NCBI GenBank assembly: GCA_040394475.1
Contig: JBEBSD010000023.1
Location: forward strand, 1-64,000
Source of the DNA: JBEBSD01 sp040394475
GTDB taxonomy: Bacteria; Bacteroidota; Bacteroidia; Cytophagales; Spirosomataceae
DNA length: 64,000 nt
Direction: 5' to 3'
In this document: piece after piece, positions 8,281 to 17,926 of the stretch
How the letters are laid out: every line of letters starts with the position of its first letter
How positions within the stretch are numbered: position 1 is the first letter of the stretch
Position numbers and translations under genes: made by a program
Notes under the pieces: generated by a model
What the model was told of the DNA's origin: nothing
Seen by the model: only the letters and a program-made list of their open reading frames with translations
Database searches by the model: none

Positions 8281-8284
8281 CCCC

Positions 8285-9112
8285 ATGAAAAAAACGTTTG
8301 CCGTACTCATTATCCTCATTACCACCATCAGCGCCGGGCCGCGGAAAATTACCTGGGTGGCCATTGGCGATTCGATTACCTACCTGAACGATCATCCCGA
8401 TGAAACCGGGAACCGGATTACCAAAGGGTATATGACCCTGATTACCGAAAAACACCCGCAGGTGCGCTATATCAACCATGGCCATAACGGCTGGACAGCC
8501 GGACGCATTGCCGAAAAGATCGGGGAACTCGGGGTGCCGAAAGCAGATGTCTATACGATATTCCTGGGCACCAACGACTGGTGGTCGGGCCGCCCGGTGG
8601 GAACGCCGGCCGATTATAAAGACAACACCGGACCCGCGACCTTGTACGGGTCCTTCCGGGTGATTATCGACCATCTCAGGCAACTCAACAAAAAGGCCCG
8701 GCTGATACTGGTCACCCCCCTGCAGCGCGGCGATTTTGTTTACATCAATAATTTCAAAAACAATGCCTATGGTTCCTACCGGGAAAAGAACGGGCAGCAC
8801 CTCGAGCAGTTTGCCAATGCCATCCTGGACATCGGGAAGCTGGAAAAAATCCCGGTAGCCGACCTGTACCACGACAGCGGGATCACGCTGGAAAACATGG
8901 TAAAGTTCAAATACCTCAAAGATACGGCCAAGCAGGCCTACCGCAACTTCCCCTACCCTGCTTATATTGATATTCCGTTTCAGCCCGAAACCGATGAATA
9001 TCCCTATCCGGAGGCCGCCATCGACATGACCTACGACGGCCTGCACCCGTCTGATAAGGGGTATGCCCTTATTGCCGGGCAGATCACCCGAAAATGGAAA
9101 AGGCTCCGGTAG
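8285..9112 (+). CDS. Secreted SGNH/GDSL-type esterase
   Basis: A 275-residue hydrolase. I choose the ATG at 8285 because it begins a good signal peptide (MKKTFAVLIILITTISAG); upstream in-frame codons lie in the microsatellite. SGNH blocks are present: AIGDSITYL (Ser30 nucleophile), the Gly/Asn region with GTNDWW, and DGLHPSDKG near the end (catalytic Asp and His). Family members remove acyl groups from carbohydrates, and an acetyl-esterase role on a plant polysaccharide would suit this neighbourhood, though no neighbouring gene overlaps it. Lipid or other ester substrates cannot be excluded. Confidence 0.88.
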   Translation: MKKTFAVLIILITTISAGPRKITWVAIGDSITYLNDHPDETGNRITKGYMTLITEKHPQVRYINHGHNGWTAGRIAEKIGELGVPKADVYTIFLGTNDWWSGRPVGTPADYKDNTGPATLYGSFRVIIDHLRQLNKKARLILVTPLQRGDFVYINNFKNNAYGSYREKNGQHLEQFANAILDIGKLEKIPVADLYHDSGITLENMVKFKYLKDTAKQAYRNFPYPAYIDIPFQPETDEYPYPEAAIDMTYDGLHPSDKGYALIAGQITRKWKRLR

Positions 9113-9371
9113 CCCCGGCGCGCTCACAGGAATGTACAGGATAGTAAACCCGCATTTTGTATGAATTTTTGAGTAAAATATTATTACTATTTCAAGAACA
9201 ACATCTTACTATAGTGCAATTATTTAGTAACAGAATTTGAAACCGGAAACGGACCGCTTGCAAGAGCATTCCGATAATAATCAATCGCATAGCAAACCAC
9301 GGCGCCAGGCAGGCGGCTTAGTGCCCTCAAACGAGTTTTATTATAATATTTCAATTACAGCGTAGAGAAAA
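9113..9371. other. Upstream region of the first sugar epimerase
   Basis: An AT-rich non-coding stretch. It contains AGTAAAATATTATTAC (9172 onward), close to the half-site seen at the three candidate AraC operators further right, and a reversed cttactatag at 9205-9214. Spacing to a second half-site is not the 21 bp seen elsewhere, so it is at best a weak site. Confidence 0.4.
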
Positions 9372-10223
9372 ATGAACAAAATAGGCTTCAATGTACTGGT
9401 TTGGTCAGCAGCGGTATCAGACGACCTTTTCCCGATTGTCGAAAGACTGAAGAAAATCGGGTACGACGGGGTCGAATTTTATGTAGGTCCGGGCGACGAT
9501 GCGCCCTACCGCCGTATGGGCGACTTCACCAGGGAGCTGGGAATGGAAACCACCAGTGTGTCCACATTAGGAGCCGACACCAACCCCATCGATGCCTCCG
9601 CCGTTGTCAGGGGACAAGCCCTTGACAAGATCCGGCGCGATATCGACCTGGCGCACCAGCTCAATTCCAGTGTACTCTGCGGCCCCATTCACTCCGGTCA
9701 TACCATTTTTGTCAACCAACCCGCAGCTGAGCATGAATACCAGCGCGCCGCGGAAGTGCTGCACAAAGCCGGCGAACATGCGGCCCAGGCCGGAGTTGTC
9801 CTCGCTGCCGAGGCGCTCAATCGTTTCGAATGTTACCTGTGCAATACGATGGAACAATTGCTGCATCTCGTAAAGCTCGCCGACCACCCCAACGTGCAGG
9901 CCATGTTTGATACCCATCATGCCAATGTAGAAGAGAAGAAATTCGGTCCGGCCATCCAGACCATCGCGCCTGTGCTGGCCCATGTCCATATCAGCGAAAA
10001 CGACCGCGGAACCCCGGGGGAAGGACATGTCCCCTTTGACGATGCCTTTGCGGCGCTCGCGGGAGTCGGGTACAAGGGCTGGCTCACGATCGAAGCCTTT
10101 TCCCGCAACGACCCCGATTTTGCCAATGCCATCGGAGTGTGGCGCGAATTTTCTCCGCCCTGGGAAATAGCGGAAAAAGGCTATGCGTTTATTAAAAGTA
10201 TGTGTGAGAAGCACGGATTATAA
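9372..10223 (+). CDS. Sugar 3-epimerase (D-psicose/tagatose epimerase-like)
   Basis: A 283-residue TIM-barrel protein of the sugar phosphate isomerase/epimerase superfamily. It has the four metal-binding segments of the D-tagatose/D-psicose 3-epimerase group: AEALNRFECY (Glu), DTHHANVEEK (Asp), HVHISENDRGTPGEGHV (His, with the ring-contacting Arg) and WLTIEAF (Glu). The ENDRGTPGEGH segment is especially characteristic of ketose 3-epimerases. No signal peptide is seen, so it is cytoplasmic. It opens the sugar-processing series, 148 bp from its stop to the DUF1080 gene ORF, with palindromic repeats between them. Confidence 0.88.
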   Translation: MNKIGFNVLVWSAAVSDDLFPIVERLKKIGYDGVEFYVGPGDDAPYRRMGDFTRELGMETTSVSTLGADTNPIDASAVVRGQALDKIRRDIDLAHQLNSSVLCGPIHSGHTIFVNQPAAEHEYQRAAEVLHKAGEHAAQAGVVLAAEALNRFECYLCNTMEQLLHLVKLADHPNVQAMFDTHHANVEEKKFGPAIQTIAPVLAHVHISENDRGTPGEGHVPFDDAFAALAGVGYKGWLTIEAFSRNDPDFANAIGVWREFSPPWEIAEKGYAFIKSMCEKHGL

Positions 10224-10236
10224 CCGGTCCCCGGTC

Positions 10237-10291
10237 CTGAGCTCGTCGAAGGGAGTTCGTCGAAGGGTGTCACCCTGAGCCTGTCGAAGGG
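10237..10291. repeat. Palindromic ctgagcctgtcgaaggg units
   Basis: Three adjacent units (10237-10253, 10255-10267, 10273-10291) of the family described at 8063-8167, here in the opposite orientation, between two genes of the same direction. Confidence 0.75.
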
Positions 10292-10348
10292 CAGTTATTA
10301 CCATAAACCAGTACCAACAAATTGTTAATTCCTTATTCATCTATAACA

Positions 10349-11101
10349 ATGATCCAGTTAAAAAAAGTACAAATTGCCGGAATGCTCCTGGCTACCCTGG
10401 CCCTAGGAACCACCGCCTGTGCTCAAAAAAGCAAGGATGGTTTCAAATCCATTTTCAATGGAAAATCACTTAAAGGATGGGAAGGGGACGCCAACTACTG
10501 GCGCGTGGAAAACGGCAACCTGGTGGGTGAAATCACGCCGGACAAAACGCTTAAAAACAACAGCTTTATTATCTGGAACGGCGGACAACCCGGAGATTTT
10601 GAACTCAAAGCCTCTTTTAAAATTACTGAAAACGGCAACTCGGGGATCAACTACCGCAGCGATAAGCTGACGGATATCCCGCACGCGCTGAGAGGCTACC
10701 AGGCGGATATTGACGGGAAGATCAATTATACCGGGCAGAATTACGAAGAGCGGAAGCGCACCACCCTTGCCTACAGGGGAGAAAAAGCGACGATCCGCAG
10801 TCAGGCTGCCTCCCAACAGCTGCGGGAAAATGTGAAGAACAACGCCTGGCAGTCGCGCGAAGTAACCGGCAGCCTCGGTACAGCCGATGAGCTGAAGGGT
10901 AAAATTAAGCCCGAAGAATGGAATGAAATCCATATCATCGCCAAAGGCAATGTGCTGCAGCACTACGTAAACGGCGTGCTGATGAGTGAGGTGACCGACG
11001 AAGACGCTGCCAACCGGAGCGCTTCCGGCTACCTCGGCGTTCAGGTTCACGTGGGCCCGCCGATGAAAGTGGAGTACCGCGATATCCGGATCAAACAATA
11101 A
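10349..11101 (+). CDS. DUF1080 protein (3-keto-glycoside hydrolase family)
   Basis: A 250-residue exported protein. The ATG at 10349 starts the sequence MIQLKKVQIAGMLLATLALG, giving a signal ending TTACAQ, with C24 possibly lipidated. The mature part has the DUF1080 concanavalin-like fold signatures GFKSIFNGKSLKGWEGD, SFIIWNGG, NSGINYRS and EWNEIHIIAKGN. DUF1080 members are now linked to cleavage of 3-keto-glycosides, working with Gfo/Idh oxidoreductases and TIM-barrel isomerases, and those families are the neighbours here. The chemistry in this strain is inferred from family and context. It lacks the usual longer insert and is a compact single-domain form. Confidence 0.85.
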   Translation: MIQLKKVQIAGMLLATLALGTTACAQKSKDGFKSIFNGKSLKGWEGDANYWRVENGNLVGEITPDKTLKNNSFIIWNGGQPGDFELKASFKITENGNSGINYRSDKLTDIPHALRGYQADIDGKINYTGQNYEERKRTTLAYRGEKATIRSQAASQQLRENVKNNAWQSREVTGSLGTADELKGKIKPEEWNEIHIIAKGNVLQHYVNGVLMSEVTDEDAANRSASGYLGVQVHVGPPMKVEYRDIRIKQ

Positions 11102-11104
11102 GCT

Positions 11105-11200
11105 GACTATTCCTAACCCTTTTTGACTATTCCTGCCCCTTAACCCGGCTATTCCTAAACACCTTAATTAGTTCAAGTAAGTAACTGGCTATTCCTAAAC
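11105..11200 (+). repeat. Four phased GRCTATTCCT direct repeats
   Basis: gactattcctaac (11105), gactattcctgcc (11125), ggctattcctaaac (11147) and ggctattcctaaac (11187) are spaced 20, 22 and 40 bp apart, near whole helical turns. They lie downstream of the DUF1080 stop and 153-248 bp upstream of the next gene. Confidence 0.6.
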
Positions 11201-11230
11201 CTTATGAAATACCGTTTATACTAACCTGGA

Positions 11231-11305
11231 GCGGTCACGCTGAGCCTGCGGTCCGCCGCTGCGGTCAAAGCGCGCTTCGACAGGCTCAGCGACCGCAGGC
11301 TCAGC
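11231..11305. repeat. Palindromic repeat pair
   Basis: gcggtcacgctgagcctgc (11231-11249) and gcttcgacaggctcagc (11274-11290), followed by gaccgcaggctcagc, are complementary over much of their length and belong to the dispersed family listed at 8063. Confidence 0.7.
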
Positions 11306-11352
11306 AACCAAATTAATGACTGATTTTATTATTCCTGACAATTAACCTTTTA

Positions 11353-12189
11353 ATGATTCCAATGAGTACCTCACTTCCTTTTCGTTTCGGTTCTGAAGTT
11401 TACACCTGGTTTATGAGCGGCAATGGCGAAACGCATAAAGGACGCCTGGGGCACTTTATTGAAATCATTGCACAGGCTGGATTCTCCGGAATCCAGCCGA
11501 TTTTTACCTGGATGGGCGACCTCATCGATCCGGGACTCCTGAAAGCCAAACTCGACGAACAGGGAATCCAGCTGGCCGCCCTGGCGCTGGCGCTGGAATG
11601 GAACGGGGAAGAAGAAACCGATGAGGAGCGCGCCATTGCCGATCACGCCGTCCGCGTGCTGGAACAATTTCCCGGGGCCGTCCTCAATACGGTACAGTGT
11701 CCTACGGGCCGGCATGATCTCGTGCAGCGTCAAAAGCGGCTGGTAGCCACTGTCAACCGGGTATCTGCCCGTGCCGCCGAAAAGGGAATCCCCTGTAGTT
11801 TTCACCCCAATTCACCCCATGTATCCATTATCCGGACCGAAGAGGACTACAAAGTCGTGCTGGAAGGACTGGATCCCGCCGTTACCGGGTGGACTCCCGA
11901 TGTCGGGCATATCATCAACGGCGGAATGGATCCGCTCGCTAAAATGAAAGCCTATCAGCACCTGATCAATCATGTCCATTATAAGGACTGGGACGGGGAG
12001 CCGGAATTTGCCCTGATGGGAACGGGGAAAGTGGATTTAGTCAGCATTACCCAATGGCTTAGGGACATTGACTACAACGGTTGGATTATTTGCGAAGACG
12101 AAGGGAAAGAAGCCCTCCATGACCCCGATTTTGTAACACTGCACGACGGAAAATGGATACAGGAAACGCTGATTCCCCAATTGCAATAA
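11353..12189 (+). CDS. Sugar phosphate isomerase/epimerase (TIM barrel)
   Basis: A 278-residue member of the xylose-isomerase-like TIM-barrel superfamily (AP_endonuc_2 fold). Features seen are CSFHPNSPH, a metal-binding TPDVGHIINGGMDP segment, HVHYKDW and a final GWIICEDEG with the terminal Glu ligand. It has no signal peptide. M1 and M4 (11362) are both possible starts. It is not a close copy of the epimerase at 9372, which lacks the TPDVGH motif and is nearer to ketose 3-epimerases. Substrate is unknown. Proximity to DUF1080, DUF4432 and Gfo/Idh genes points to an intracellular sugar conversion step such as keto-sugar isomerisation. Confidence 0.85.
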   Translation: MIPMSTSLPFRFGSEVYTWFMSGNGETHKGRLGHFIEIIAQAGFSGIQPIFTWMGDLIDPGLLKAKLDEQGIQLAALALALEWNGEEETDEERAIADHAVRVLEQFPGAVLNTVQCPTGRHDLVQRQKRLVATVNRVSARAAEKGIPCSFHPNSPHVSIIRTEEDYKVVLEGLDPAVTGWTPDVGHIINGGMDPLAKMKAYQHLINHVHYKDWDGEPEFALMGTGKVDLVSITQWLRDIDYNGWIICEDEGKEALHDPDFVTLHDGKWIQETLIPQLQ

Positions 12190-12236
12190 CCAGTAAGGAT
12201 ACTGCCTCACAGCTTCCTTCAAACGTGCTTTGAACT

Positions 12237-13139
12237 ATGCCTTTCATACAAACCAACGGAATTAATTTTTATTACGAAGAACGGGGCCGCGGCGGAATTG
12301 GAATTGGTGACGACGGGTCCGGAATTGGCGACGGTACCGGCGGCAGCGGTTTCGGAATTGGCGACGGTTTCGGAATTGGCGGCAGCTTGCCGCCGCTACT
12401 GTTGATAATGGGTATTACGGCGCCGGGGGCCGTCTGGAACGTGCACCTGGCCGACTGGCAGCAACATTTTCGCTGTATCGTAGGCGACAACCGGGGCGTG
12501 GGTAAAACAGATATTCCGGCCGGCCCCTACAGCACCGAACAAATGGCCGACGATTATGCGGGATTACTGGAGGCGCTGAACATTCCCAGTGCACAGGTAA
12601 TCGGCTGCTCCATGGGAAGCACCATCGCCCAGCAGCTGGCCATCCGGCACCCGGAGAAAGTCCATTCGCTGGTGCTGATGTGTCCCTGGGCGCGGTGCGA
12701 TTATACCGCCAATCTTATTTTCAATCATATGATGGCCAGCAAAGCCCGCTTGCGCCCGGAAGAGTTCAGCCGCTTTATCCATCTCCTGATCTATTCCAAA
12801 AGCTCCCTCGACAACGCAGCCTTCACCGCAGAACTGGAAGAAGGGCTTCGCTCCGATGCGACCAATCCCGATCCGCAACCCTTACACGGACTGGAAGGAC
12901 AAGCCATAGCTTGTATGCAGCACAATGTACTGGAAGAGTTGTCCGGCATCCGGAAACCGACCTTGGTTATTGGCGGGAAAAAGGATATCTTCACTCCGGA
13001 GTGGATGGCCCGGGAAGTAGCCGCTGCCATACCCGGCGCGGAGCTGTACCTGTATGAAAACCTCGGCCACGGCTTCCATTTTGAAAATACCCCTGATTTT
13101 AACCAACGGATCCGGAATTGGTGCCTGGCCCATGCCTGA
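12237..13139 (+). CDS. Alpha/beta hydrolase with a Gly-Ile-Asp repeat insertion
   Basis: A 300-residue hydrolase with nucleophile S125 (GCSMGS elbow), acid D250 (GGKKDIFTP) and H278 (LGHGFHFE). Normally FYYEERG, the first strand, is followed within a few residues by the oxyanion strand PPLLLIMG. Here about 32 residues (18-50) rich in Gly, Ile and Asp are inserted between them, encoded by ggaattggcgacgg-type repeats (12294-12379). The rest is an ordinary 260-residue alpha/beta hydrolase of the esterase or lactonase-like kind. A lactonase role would fit the sugar-oxidation neighbourhood but is not shown. The gene starts 48 bp after the preceding isomerase gene and is probably cotranscribed. Confidence 0.85.
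   Translation: MPFIQTNGINFYYEERGRGGIGIGDDGSGIGDGTGGSGFGIGDGFGIGGSLPPLLLIMGITAPGAVWNVHLADWQQHFRCIVGDNRGVGKTDIPAGPYSTEQMADDYAGLLEALNIPSAQVIGCSMGSTIAQQLAIRHPEKVHSLVLMCPWARCDYTANLIFNHMMASKARLRPEEFSRFIHLLIYSKSSLDNAAFTAELEEGLRSDATNPDPQPLHGLEGQAIACMQHNVLEELSGIRKPTLVIGGKKDIFTPEWMAREVAAAIPGAELYLYENLGHGFHFENTPDFNQRIRNWCLAHA
12294..12379 (+). repeat. In-frame ggaattgg repeat array
   Basis: ggaattgg occurs at 12294, 12300, 12321, 12354 and 12372 within a run of ggcgacggt-type units. The reading frame stays open throughout, adding a flexible Gly-rich loop to the hydrolase. Confidence 0.85.
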
Positions 13140-13195
13140 GGCCGTTGGATCATTAAGAAAACAGGTTCTATTGCTTTTACATTAAACAGATAAAA

Positions 13196-14227
13196 ATGGC
13201 GCCGATCACAGCACAAAACTGGCAGGGTAAAATTTCCAACCGGGTACAAATGGGAGGGATCGAAACCTCCGTGCTCGACAATGGAGCCGGCCGGGGATCA
13301 CGGATAGCCTGGATCAATACCGGAACAGGACTACGCTATAAAATACTCCTCGACAGGGGAATGGATATTGCCGAAGCATTTTTCAACCACTATAACCTGT
13401 CCTGGATCAGTCATCTGGGGGTTACCACTCCGCAACCCTTCTCTGATAAAGGAATAGACTGGCTGCGGAATTTCACCGGCGGCCTGCTGACCACCTGCGG
13501 GCTGACCCATGTCGGCGGGCCCGAGGACGATGACTTTGGTTCCCGCGGACTGCACGGGCATATCGCCAACCTGCCCGCCGAAATTATTTCCATAGAACAG
13601 CCGGACCCGTTAGCGGGTATTTTCGATTTCAGCATTACCGGCATTATCCGGGAAACCCGTCCGTTTGGCCCGAGCCTGGAACTGCACCGTACCATTTCGG
13701 GTACGCTCGGACAACCGGAGCTGCGTATCCGCGACAAGGTGGTCAACCGGGGCAACACTCCGTCGCCGCACATGCTGCTGTACCATTTCAATTTTGGCTG
13801 GCCCCTGGTCGATGAAGGCACCCAACTGCTTTGGGAAGGCGACTGGACTACACGCAAGGGAGATAAAAACGGTGTATTATTCCGGGAGGACAACGATTTC
13901 AAAACCTGCCCGGCTCCCCTGCCGGCGCACGACGGGAGTGGTGAGGAAGTCGCCTTTATTGATGCGCAGGCGGATGCAAACGGCGACTGCAGCTGCGGGT
14001 TGTACAACCCGGCTCTCCACCTGAAAGCCACCCTGCATTTTCAGAAAAGTCAGCTCCCGTGGCTGACCAACTGGCAGCACTGGGGCAACGGCGAGTATGT
14101 CACCGGACTGGAGCCCGGAACCCACCCGCCCATAGGACAATCTCAGGCCCGGGCCGACGGCTCGCTGCTCTTTATAGAACCCGGTGAAAGCCGTTTATAC
14201 GAACTCAGGCTGGAAGTAACCGGCTGA
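13196..14227 (+). CDS. DUF4432 aldose 1-epimerase family protein
   Basis: A 343-residue cytoplasmic protein of the galactose-mutarotase-like superfold, DUF4432 branch. Recognisable blocks are LLDRGMDIAEAFF near residue 50, THVGGPEDDDFGSRGLHGH (about 104-122), HMLLYHFNFGWPL with the catalytic-type His (about 194-206), and GLEPGTHPPIGQS with a late Glu. DUF4432 proteins sit in sugar-oxidation clusters and are presumed to interconvert anomers or bind keto-sugars. It begins 56 bp after the hydrolase, with the same direction and spacing as the following isomerase, which supports one operon. Confidence 0.85.
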   Translation: MAPITAQNWQGKISNRVQMGGIETSVLDNGAGRGSRIAWINTGTGLRYKILLDRGMDIAEAFFNHYNLSWISHLGVTTPQPFSDKGIDWLRNFTGGLLTTCGLTHVGGPEDDDFGSRGLHGHIANLPAEIISIEQPDPLAGIFDFSITGIIRETRPFGPSLELHRTISGTLGQPELRIRDKVVNRGNTPSPHMLLYHFNFGWPLVDEGTQLLWEGDWTTRKGDKNGVLFREDNDFKTCPAPLPAHDGSGEEVAFIDAQADANGDCSCGLYNPALHLKATLHFQKSQLPWLTNWQHWGNGEYVTGLEPGTHPPIGQSQARADGSLLFIEPGESRLYELRLEVTG

Positions 14228-14278
14228 TTTTATCATACGAAACAAAACAATTAAGTAACTATAGCTACAATTAAAACA

Positions 14279-15493
14279 ATGGCAGAACAAAGTATAGCCG
14301 CGAGGGCATTGGAACAAGGAAAAGGAGTGTTGCGCTTAACCCCGACCTGGGTACCACGGTCGTTTTGTGTTCCGGGCCGCAGAATTAAACTTCATCCGGA
14401 CGATTATTATGTACTGGGAGGCGAAAGAGGCGGAATCGACGAACGGTGGTTATCCTCCACCACACCAGCCGAAAACGGCCCGCTTACAGGAGAAAATGAA
14501 GGATTGAGCTTTGTTGTCTTCAACGACGGCGATCAGGAAGTGAAAGTATCGCTGAAAGATGCGATTGATGAACTGCAGGGAGCCATCATCGGAAACCGTC
14601 TTTGGGATGAATACCAAAGCTGGCCGATGTATTCGAAGTTTTTCGACAACATGGGTCCCCTGCCCCACCACATTCACCATAACGACGAGCACGCTGCGCT
14701 GATTGGCCAGAAAGGAAAGCCGGAAGCGTATTATTTCCCGCCGCAACTGAACAACCACGGCGGCGATTTCCCCTATACCTTCTTCGGAATTGCTCCGGGT
14801 ACCACCAAAGAGCAGATCAAGGAATGCCTGATGAACTTCAGCAAGGGCGACAACAAAATCACCAACTACTCCCAGGCCTTCCGTCTGGAGCCGGGAACGG
14901 GTTGGGATGTCCCTCCGGGAATGCTGCACGCACCGGGAAGTATGTGTACCTATGAGCCCCAGAAAGCCTCCGACGTGTTTGCCATGTACCAGTCGCTGGT
15001 GAATGAAGCCATTATCCCGGAAGAATTATTGTGGAAAGGAACCCCGGAAGACCGCAAGGGTGATTACGACCAGTTAATGGAAGTGATCGACTGGGAACTG
15101 AACACCGCGCCGAATATCCTGGAGACCCGTTTTATGAACCCGATCCCGGCCCATCCCGTGGCGGAAACCGAGCCGCAGGGGTATGTGGAAAACTGGATTT
15201 GCTACCGCTCGGATGCCTTCAGCGCCAAGGAACTTACCGTATTCCCGGGTGCAACTGTAACCATCAAAGACAGTGCTGCTTACGGTCTTATCGTGATGCA
15301 GGGTCATGGCAAGCTGGGGGTATGGGACATTGAAACTCCTGCCCTGATCCGTTACGGACAGCTGACCAATGATGAATTCTTTGTATCGGAAAGCGCGGCC
15401 ATCGAAGGGGTGACGATTTCCAACCCGTCGGCTACCGACCCGATTGTGATCCTGAAACACTTCGGGCCGTTAAACCCCGATTTAAAACTGTAG
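14279..15493 (+). CDS. Cupin isomerase resembling class I mannose-6-phosphate isomerase
   Basis: A 404-residue two-cupin protein. The first cupin carries the metal-binding cluster PHHIHHNDEHAA (about 136-147). A second conserved stretch, GTGWDVPPGMLHAPGSMC, supplies another His in the position typical of phosphomannose isomerases. A C-terminal cupin (YGLIVMQGHGKLGVWD) lacks metal ligands. The length fits the type I isomerase group, but the motifs differ from true ManA, so a free or rare sugar may be the substrate. It lies in the same series as three epimerases, 94 bp before the next, with a perfect hairpin between them. Confidence 0.75.
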   Translation: MAEQSIAARALEQGKGVLRLTPTWVPRSFCVPGRRIKLHPDDYYVLGGERGGIDERWLSSTTPAENGPLTGENEGLSFVVFNDGDQEVKVSLKDAIDELQGAIIGNRLWDEYQSWPMYSKFFDNMGPLPHHIHHNDEHAALIGQKGKPEAYYFPPQLNNHGGDFPYTFFGIAPGTTKEQIKECLMNFSKGDNKITNYSQAFRLEPGTGWDVPPGMLHAPGSMCTYEPQKASDVFAMYQSLVNEAIIPEELLWKGTPEDRKGDYDQLMEVIDWELNTAPNILETRFMNPIPAHPVAETEPQGYVENWICYRSDAFSAKELTVFPGATVTIKDSAAYGLIVMQGHGKLGVWDIETPALIRYGQLTNDEFFVSESAAIEGVTISNPSATDPIVILKHFGPLNPDLKL

Positions 15494-15496
15494 TTT

Positions 15497-15549
15497 GTTC
15501 GTTTATTCCGGCCGGAATTGTTATTTTCATGGCTTCGGAATAAACGAAC
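15497..15549 (+). other. 14-bp perfect intergenic hairpin
   Basis: gttcgtttattccg (15497-15510) and cggaataaacgaac (15536-15549) are exactly complementary with a 25-nt loop. No T-run follows, so it looks like an mRNA processing or stability element rather than a terminator. Confidence 0.65.
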
Positions 15550-15587
15550 CCCGAACTTATTTTATTCACTCAAAATCATTTCAGATT

Positions 15588-16631
<1,044 letters not shown>

Positions 16632-16638
16632 CAGCTGT

Positions 16639-16678
16639 GCTTCGACAGGCTCTGCATGCCAAATGAGCTCAGCACGAC
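16639..16678. repeat. Palindromic repeat unit
   Basis: gcttcgacaggctctgc (16639-16655) followed by tgagctcagcacgac (16664-16678), a degenerate member of the dispersed family at 8063. Confidence 0.6.
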
Positions 16679-16728
16679 AACCAGCGTCGGAGAACCGTAA
16701 TAATTAAAAAAGCAAAAAATAAACAACA

Positions 16729-17892
16729 ATGGCCAATCATAAAGAAATAAGAATAGGACTGATCGGGACCGGGTTAATGGGCCGGACCCATTCCAACGCT
16801 TACAACCGTTTGAGCGACTTTTTTTCAGACCACGAATACCGTCCGGTACTCCAGGCCTGCTGTTCCCGCAACGCCGAAAAAGCACAGGCATTCGCAGAAA
16901 ACTGGGGTTATGCATCCTTTGAAACCGACTGGAAACGGATCATCGAGCGCGACGATATCGATGCCGTAGACATCTGTACGCCCAACGATACCCACGCAGA
17001 AATCGCCCTGGCAGCTGCGGCAGCCGGGAAAATGATCCTTTGCGAAAAACCATTGGCCCGGACGCTGGACGAAGCCGAAGAAATGGTAAAAGTAATTGAA
17101 GCAGCCGGGGTGAAAAACACCGTATGGTACAACTACCGCCGGATTCCGGCCGTTACCCTGGCCAAACAGATCATTGATTCCGGGAAACTGGGCAAAATTT
17201 TCCATTACCGGGCCAACTTCCTGCAAGACTGGACCATCAGTTCGGATGTGCCGCAGGGAGGAGCCGGCACCTGGCGCCTGGATGTGGACGCCGCAGGTTC
17301 CGGGGTTACCGGCGATTTGCTGGCGCATTGCGTGGATACTGCGATGTGGTTAAACGGAAAAATCAACGATGTATCGGCCGTTACGGAAACCTTCGTAAAA
17401 GAAAGGGTCCATGCGGAAAGCGGGAAAGTGCAGCCCGTAGGGATCGATGACGCCTGTATTTTCCATTGCCATTTCGACAACGGATCATTGGGCTTATTTG
17501 AATCTACCCGTTATGCCCGCGGCCATAAAGCGCTGTACACCTTTGAAATCAACGGTGAACATGCGTCGCTCCGCTGGGACCTGCACAATATGAATTACCT
17601 GGAAATGTTCGACCACAGTGACCCTTCGATCGTACGCGGGTGGCGGAATATCCTGATTACCGATGGCGACCAGCCGTATATGAACCGCTGGTGGATCCCC
17701 GGAACCAGCATCGGGTACGAACATTCGTTCATCCACCAGGCTGCCGACTTCTTCGAAAGCCTGCAAACCGGCAAATCCTGCCATCCTACCTTCCGCGACG
17801 CCCTGGAAACCCAGCGCGTCTGCCAGGCAGTGCTGGATTCGGCAGCGGCCAGACAGTGGAAAGACACCGGTGTGGAAACGTCGATACAATAG
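16729..17892 (+). CDS. Gfo/Idh/MocA family NAD(P)-dependent sugar dehydrogenase
   Basis: A 387-residue oxidoreductase with the N-terminal Rossmann loop GLIGTGLMGRTHSNAY (residues 8-23), the CEKPLARTLDEAEEM block that holds the catalytic Lys, and the C-terminal substrate domain with YRANFLQDW and GDLLAHCVDTA (usual catalytic His region). No Tat or Sec signal is present, so it works in the cytoplasm. Such enzymes oxidise a sugar hydroxyl, often at C3, or reduce the keto form. With DUF1080, epimerases and a mutarotase-like gene in the same series, a role in a 3-keto-sugar pathway is the most economical reading. Confidence 0.9.
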   Translation: MANHKEIRIGLIGTGLMGRTHSNAYNRLSDFFSDHEYRPVLQACCSRNAEKAQAFAENWGYASFETDWKRIIERDDIDAVDICTPNDTHAEIALAAAAAGKMILCEKPLARTLDEAEEMVKVIEAAGVKNTVWYNYRRIPAVTLAKQIIDSGKLGKIFHYRANFLQDWTISSDVPQGGAGTWRLDVDAAGSGVTGDLLAHCVDTAMWLNGKINDVSAVTETFVKERVHAESGKVQPVGIDDACIFHCHFDNGSLGLFESTRYARGHKALYTFEINGEHASLRWDLHNMNYLEMFDHSDPSIVRGWRNILITDGDQPYMNRWWIPGTSIGYEHSFIHQAADFFESLQTGKSCHPTFRDALETQRVCQAVLDSAAARQWKDTGVETSIQ

Positions 17893-17926
17893 CCCCGGCG
17901 ATTTCAGCTGAATAAACTATGAAATT

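Larger units (their letters stand above)
7927..8284. other. Repeat-filled gap at the composition boundary
   Basis: No gene is seen. The stretch holds clustered gcttcgacaggctcagc-type palindromic units (8063-8167) followed by a C-rich CCCATTCCC microsatellite (8169-8280). Base composition changes here from the AT-richer left part to the GC-richer right part. Confidence 0.7.

Noticed and set aside
8237..9127. A 296-codon minus-strand frame opposite the SGNH esterase
   Set aside because: It is the antisense shadow of a GC-rich gene with clear SGNH motifs, and the predicted protein shows no family pattern.
11105..11200. Short CRISPR or iteron array
   Set aside because: Repeats are only 10-14 bp and too few, and no replication gene is near. 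They are kept as possible binding sites only.
12294..12379. RTX-type calcium-binding repeats in the hydrolase
   Set aside because: The GIGDG units do not follow the nine-residue GGxGxDxUx spacing and the protein has no export signal.
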